Assembly: GCA_025353525.1 (NCBI GenBank)
Contig: JANXOO010001082.1
Span: 1-7,646, forward strand
From: Schlesneria sp.
GTDB lineage: Bacteria; Planctomycetota; Planctomycetia; Planctomycetales; Planctomycetaceae
Direction: 5' to 3'
Length of the DNA stretch: 7,646 bases
The notes beneath the pieces are model-generated. The model was not told where the DNA came from. It saw only the letters and a program-made list of their open reading frames with translations, and did no database searches. Both the position numbers and the translations under genes were made by a program. Position 1 is the first letter of the stretch. Each line of letters opens with the position of its first letter. Positions 5,735-7,646 of the stretch are shown here, one piece after another.

Positions 5735-7258
5735 CTATTCGGCGGCTTTTAACACGATGAATCTGGAGTTCTGACCGTCAGACACGAGCAGCAATAGCGA
5801 TTTGCCATCTTTTTCTTTACCGATCATGTCGTTGAATTCGTCCGAATTACGAATTTTGTGACGATTGACCTGTTGGACAAGCATCCCGGGTTCCAGCCCG
5901 GCGTCACTTGCCGCCGAACCGGGTGTCACTTCGGAAATCACGACACCCGAGTCTGGAGCGTAACCAAACTTTTTGGCGAGTTCTCCCGTGAGCGGTTGTA
6001 CAGAGAATCCCCAAGGACTCGACGATTTGGGATTTTCCGAAGCTGCTGCTGAGACACCGTTTTCAGGAAGCTTGTCGAGGGTTGCCGAGACCGCGACCCG
6101 TTGACCGTCCCGGACCACCGTCAAATCGACCTTTGAACCAGGTGATTTCATCGCGATTGCATTTCGGAACGCAGCCGCTTCTTCGATCTTTTTGCCGTCG
6201 AGTTCGACGATAATGTCGGCCTGTTTCAGTCCTGCCTTTTCGCCAGGTGCACCACGCTGCACTTCACCAACGAGGACTCCTCGCGAATCTTTCATTCCGA
6301 ATTGCTCGGCAAGATCCTGTGTCAGACCCTGGATTCGTACGCCAAGGAACCCGCGGACGACCGAACCATGTTCAACGATCTGGTCGTATACTTGTTTCGC
6401 CATCTCGATCGGGATTGCAAACCCGAGACCAACCGATCCGCCGTTCTTACTGACGATTGCGGTGTTGATCCCGACCGCTTCACCTCGCAGATTGACAAGC
6501 GGACCTCCCGAGTTGCCGGGATTGATCGCGGCATCTGTCTGGATGAAGTTTTCATAGTTCGTTATCCCGACACTGTTGCGACCGACCGCACTGACGATCC
6601 CTGCCGTCAGTGTTTGTGTCAGGCCGTAGGGTGCTCCTGACGCCAGAACCCATTCACCGACTTCCGTCGCTGTCGAGTCCCCCATGGGCAGGATCGTCAG
6701 ATTCTTCGCATCGACCTTGATGACGGCAACGTCGCTTTGGGAATCGCTACCGACGACTTTTGCCGTCATTTCCCGCCCGTCATTGAATCGAACGGTCACT
6801 TTGCTCGAATCGCCGACGACGTGATGGTTCGTCAGAATGTAACCGTCTGCCGACACGATGAAGCCGGAACCTTGTCCAACCACGGCGTGATTTCGCTGCG
6901 GACTGTGTCGTTGCTTCAGGCCATCAGGAATCCGATCACCAAAAAATCGTTTCAACATTTCGTCAGCCGACGAGTCGTCGGAAGGCTGCCCTGTTATCGA
7001 ACTATCGCCAGCGACTTTCTTCTCGACCCGCAGTGACACGACAGCCGGCGAGATCTTTTTGGCGATCGACGAAAACGCCCGTCCTGATTGTTCAAGGTTC
7101 CGGATTGCCTTTTCCGACTCGACCGAACTCGGTACGGTTGTTGGCGGCGGGGCTGAAAATGCCAGGTATCCGGCGCTGCCGAACATTATGATCGATGCGA
7201 CAGCAATTCGACTTGCGATTGACTTTTTCACGTTTTCAGACTGTTTTGCATTCATCAT
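5735..7258 (-). CDS. HtrA/DegP-family periplasmic serine protease with two PDZ domains
   Basis: A 507-residue trypsin-like protease and chaperone of the DegP/DegQ/HtrA family, expected to degrade misfolded envelope proteins. A basic start (K11, K12, R17) and a hydrophobic segment at about 18-34 form a Sec signal peptide or an uncleaved anchor, followed by a proline/threonine/serine-rich linker. The protease domain spans about 60-295. Its triad is H146 (in T-N-H-H-V-V), D176 (in Q-S-D-V-A-V-I-K) and S250 (in P-G-N-S-G-G-P), all intact. The LA-loop-like segment F-F-G-D-R-I-P-D (105-112) resembles DegQ. PDZ1 runs about 302-395 and begins with the carboxylate-binding loop R-G-F-L-G-V (302-307). 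PDZ2 runs about 415-505. The length is normal for a two-PDZ family member. The gene is monocistronic in this window, opposite to the fatty-acid cluster. The first two codons are both ATG; the ribosome binding site is 5 bases from the first and 8 from the second, so the start may be three bases later. DegP and DegQ cannot be separated by eye. Confidence 0.93.
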   Translation of the reverse strand: MMNAKQSENVKKSIASRIAVASIIMFGSAGYLAFSAPPPTTVPSSVESEKAIRNLEQSGRAFSSIAKKISPAVVSLRVEKKVAGDSSITGQPSDDSSADEMLKRFFGDRIPDGLKQRHSPQRNHAVVGQGSGFIVSADGYILTNHHVVGDSSKVTVRFNDGREMTAKVVGSDSQSDVAVIKVDAKNLTILPMGDSTATEVGEWVLASGAPYGLTQTLTAGIVSAVGRNSVGITNYENFIQTDAAINPGNSGGPLVNLRGEAVGINTAIVSKNGGSVGLGFAIPIEMAKQVYDQIVEHGSVVRGFLGVRIQGLTQDLAEQFGMKDSRGVLVGEVQRGAPGEKAGLKQADIIVELDGKKIEEAAAFRNAIAMKSPGSKVDLTVVRDGQRVAVSATLDKLPENGVSAAASENPKSSSPWGFSVQPLTGELAKKFGYAPDSGVVISEVTPGSAASDAGLEPGMLVQQVNRHKIRNSDEFNDMIGKEKDGKSLLLLVSDGQNSRFIVLKAAE

Positions 7259-7263
7259 CAGCT

Positions 7264-7268
7264 CTCCT
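7264..7268 (-). promoter_or_regulatory. Ribosome binding site of the HtrA protease gene
   Basis: On the minus strand the sequence reads CCAGGAGAGCTG followed by ATGATG. AGGAG lies five bases before the first ATG and eight before the second, so both are usable and the second has the more typical spacing. Confidence 0.6.
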
Positions 7269-7402
7269 GGGGGTCAGCGTGTTCGAGCATCGTTTCAACG
7301 CGATGCGAAAGGCACGACTGAAGAACGCAATTTCGGTGCCAAATCCAAATCGGGATCTGCGACTTGCATGTTGGTCGTTGAAACTGTTTGCGAGTCCGAT
7401 TG

Positions 7403-7427
7403 GTTCAGCGCATCAGAGCGTCTGAAC
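7403..7427. repeat. Nested inverted repeat upstream of the protease gene
   Basis: TCAGA (7413-7417) and TCTGA (7421-7425) form a perfect stem around a GCG loop. The wider pair GTTCAG (7403-7408) and CTGAAC (7422-7427) offers a competing stem. The role is unknown; it lies about 150 bases upstream of the protease start. Confidence 0.35.
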
Positions 7428-7481
7428 GAGACTGTGTGGGCGGCACATCGCAAGGAAACGGGCCGTTCATGCAATAAACAG

Positions 7482-7508
7482 GGTTGAATCAACGAGCGTC
7501 GTTGAACC
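7482..7508. repeat. Inverted repeat with GCG loop
   Basis: CAACGA (7490-7495) and TCGTTG (7499-7504) pair perfectly around a GCG loop. GGTT (7482-7485) and AACC (7505-7508) extend the stem across a four-base bulge to ten base pairs in all. The tip can also refold as GTTG-AAT-CAAC (7483-7493). No T-run follows on either strand, so it is not a classical terminator. Confidence 0.4.
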
Positions 7509-7516
7509 TGATACTT

Positions 7517-7546
7517 CCGGTCATGGCGACCGGATGACAACCGGTC
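7517..7546. repeat. Three alternating CCGGTC half-sites (competing hairpins)
   Basis: CCGGTC occurs at 7517-7522 and 7541-7546, and its complement GACCGG at 7528-7533. The middle copy can pair with the left one (loop of five) or the right one (loop of seven), but not both. This could be an array of operator half-sites or a pair of mutually exclusive hairpins; nothing in the window proves either. Confidence 0.4.
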
Positions 7547-7615
7547 ACTTTCGCCGGACGGGCGCGTCGATGGGCAACGCCGTGAAGGTTTTTTTCAAAT
7601 CGTTTTTTTGTGGAA

Positions 7616-7646
7616 ACCGGCGAGCCGAGCGGCGTAAGCCCTCGGA
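7616..7646. repeat. Compact palindrome at the right edge, probable interspersed intergenic repeat
   Basis: CCGAG (7625-7629) pairs with CTCGG (7641-7645), and inside it GGC (7631-7633) pairs with GCC (7638-7640) around a GTAA tetraloop, with C7630 bulged. The eight paired positions and a GNRA-type loop make a well-designed hairpin, unlike the looser inverted repeats nearby. Its placement between genes and its structure suggest a REP-like element that may recur across the genome. Only one copy is seen here and the window ends inside or just after it, so the true boundary is unknown. Confidence 0.45.

Larger units (their letters stand above)
7269..7646. other. Gene-free region upstream of the HtrA protease gene
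   Basis: About 380 bases with no believable gene; the open frames here have no recognisable protein features. The region should hold the promoter and leader of the protease gene, but I cannot place -35 and -10 boxes with confidence. It is rich in short perfect inverted repeats: GCATCG/CGATGC (7287-7292 and 7301-7306), the hairpins near 7413, 7490 and 7517, and a terminal palindrome at 7625-7645. Two runs of seven T lie at 7589-7595 and 7603-7609. Confidence 0.5.

Noticed and set aside
7059..7487. A 142-codon plus-strand open frame crossing the start of the protease gene
   Set aside because: Half of it is antisense to the protease signal region and the rest lies in hairpin-rich non-coding DNA.
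7295..7540. An 81-codon minus-strand open frame upstream of the protease
   Set aside because: It has no recognisable features, no good ribosome binding site, and it runs through the inverted repeats.

Overview
The window looks like chromosomal DNA of a Gram-negative-type bacterium, most likely a planctomycete (Planctomycetaceae-like). This is a judgement from protein style: the sequence of the HtrA protease, the long acyl-CoA dehydrogenase with an N-terminal extension, the DUF2784 membrane protein and the TIM-barrel epimerase tail. GC content is moderate. No rRNA, tRNA, CRISPR array, integrase or insertion sequence is visible.

Layout from left to right. Positions 1-183 (+) are the last 60 codons of a sugar phosphate isomerase/epimerase-type TIM-barrel protein. 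Positions 330-758 (-) encode a small DUF2784 membrane protein. A gene-free stretch of about 334 bases (759-1092) separates it from a + strand fatty-acid cluster: a FadD-like long-chain acyl-CoA ligase (1093-2787), a shrunken FadB/FadJ-like gene (2842-3495) with out-of-frame remnants behind it (to about 3609), and a 656-residue acyl-CoA dehydrogenase (3664-5634). A convergent 100-base gap with a hairpin follows. The minus strand then carries a complete HtrA/DegP-type periplasmic serine protease with two PDZ domains (5735-7258). The last 388 bases are gene-free and hold several hairpin-forming inverted repeats. The window ends in a compact palindrome of the kind that is often repeated across a genome.

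How the genes work together. The fatty-acid cluster would activate a fatty acid to its CoA thioester (ligase), make the trans-2-enoyl-CoA (dehydrogenase), and then hydrate and oxidise it (FadB/FadJ). The third function is visibly broken: most of the crotonase domain is missing, the NAD-binding domain stops early, and relics of the following sequence lie in other reading frames. The flanking ligase and dehydrogenase keep their catalytic residues. The most notable biology is therefore gene decay in the middle of an otherwise intact beta-oxidation operon. I did not find a convincing new defence or mobile system here.
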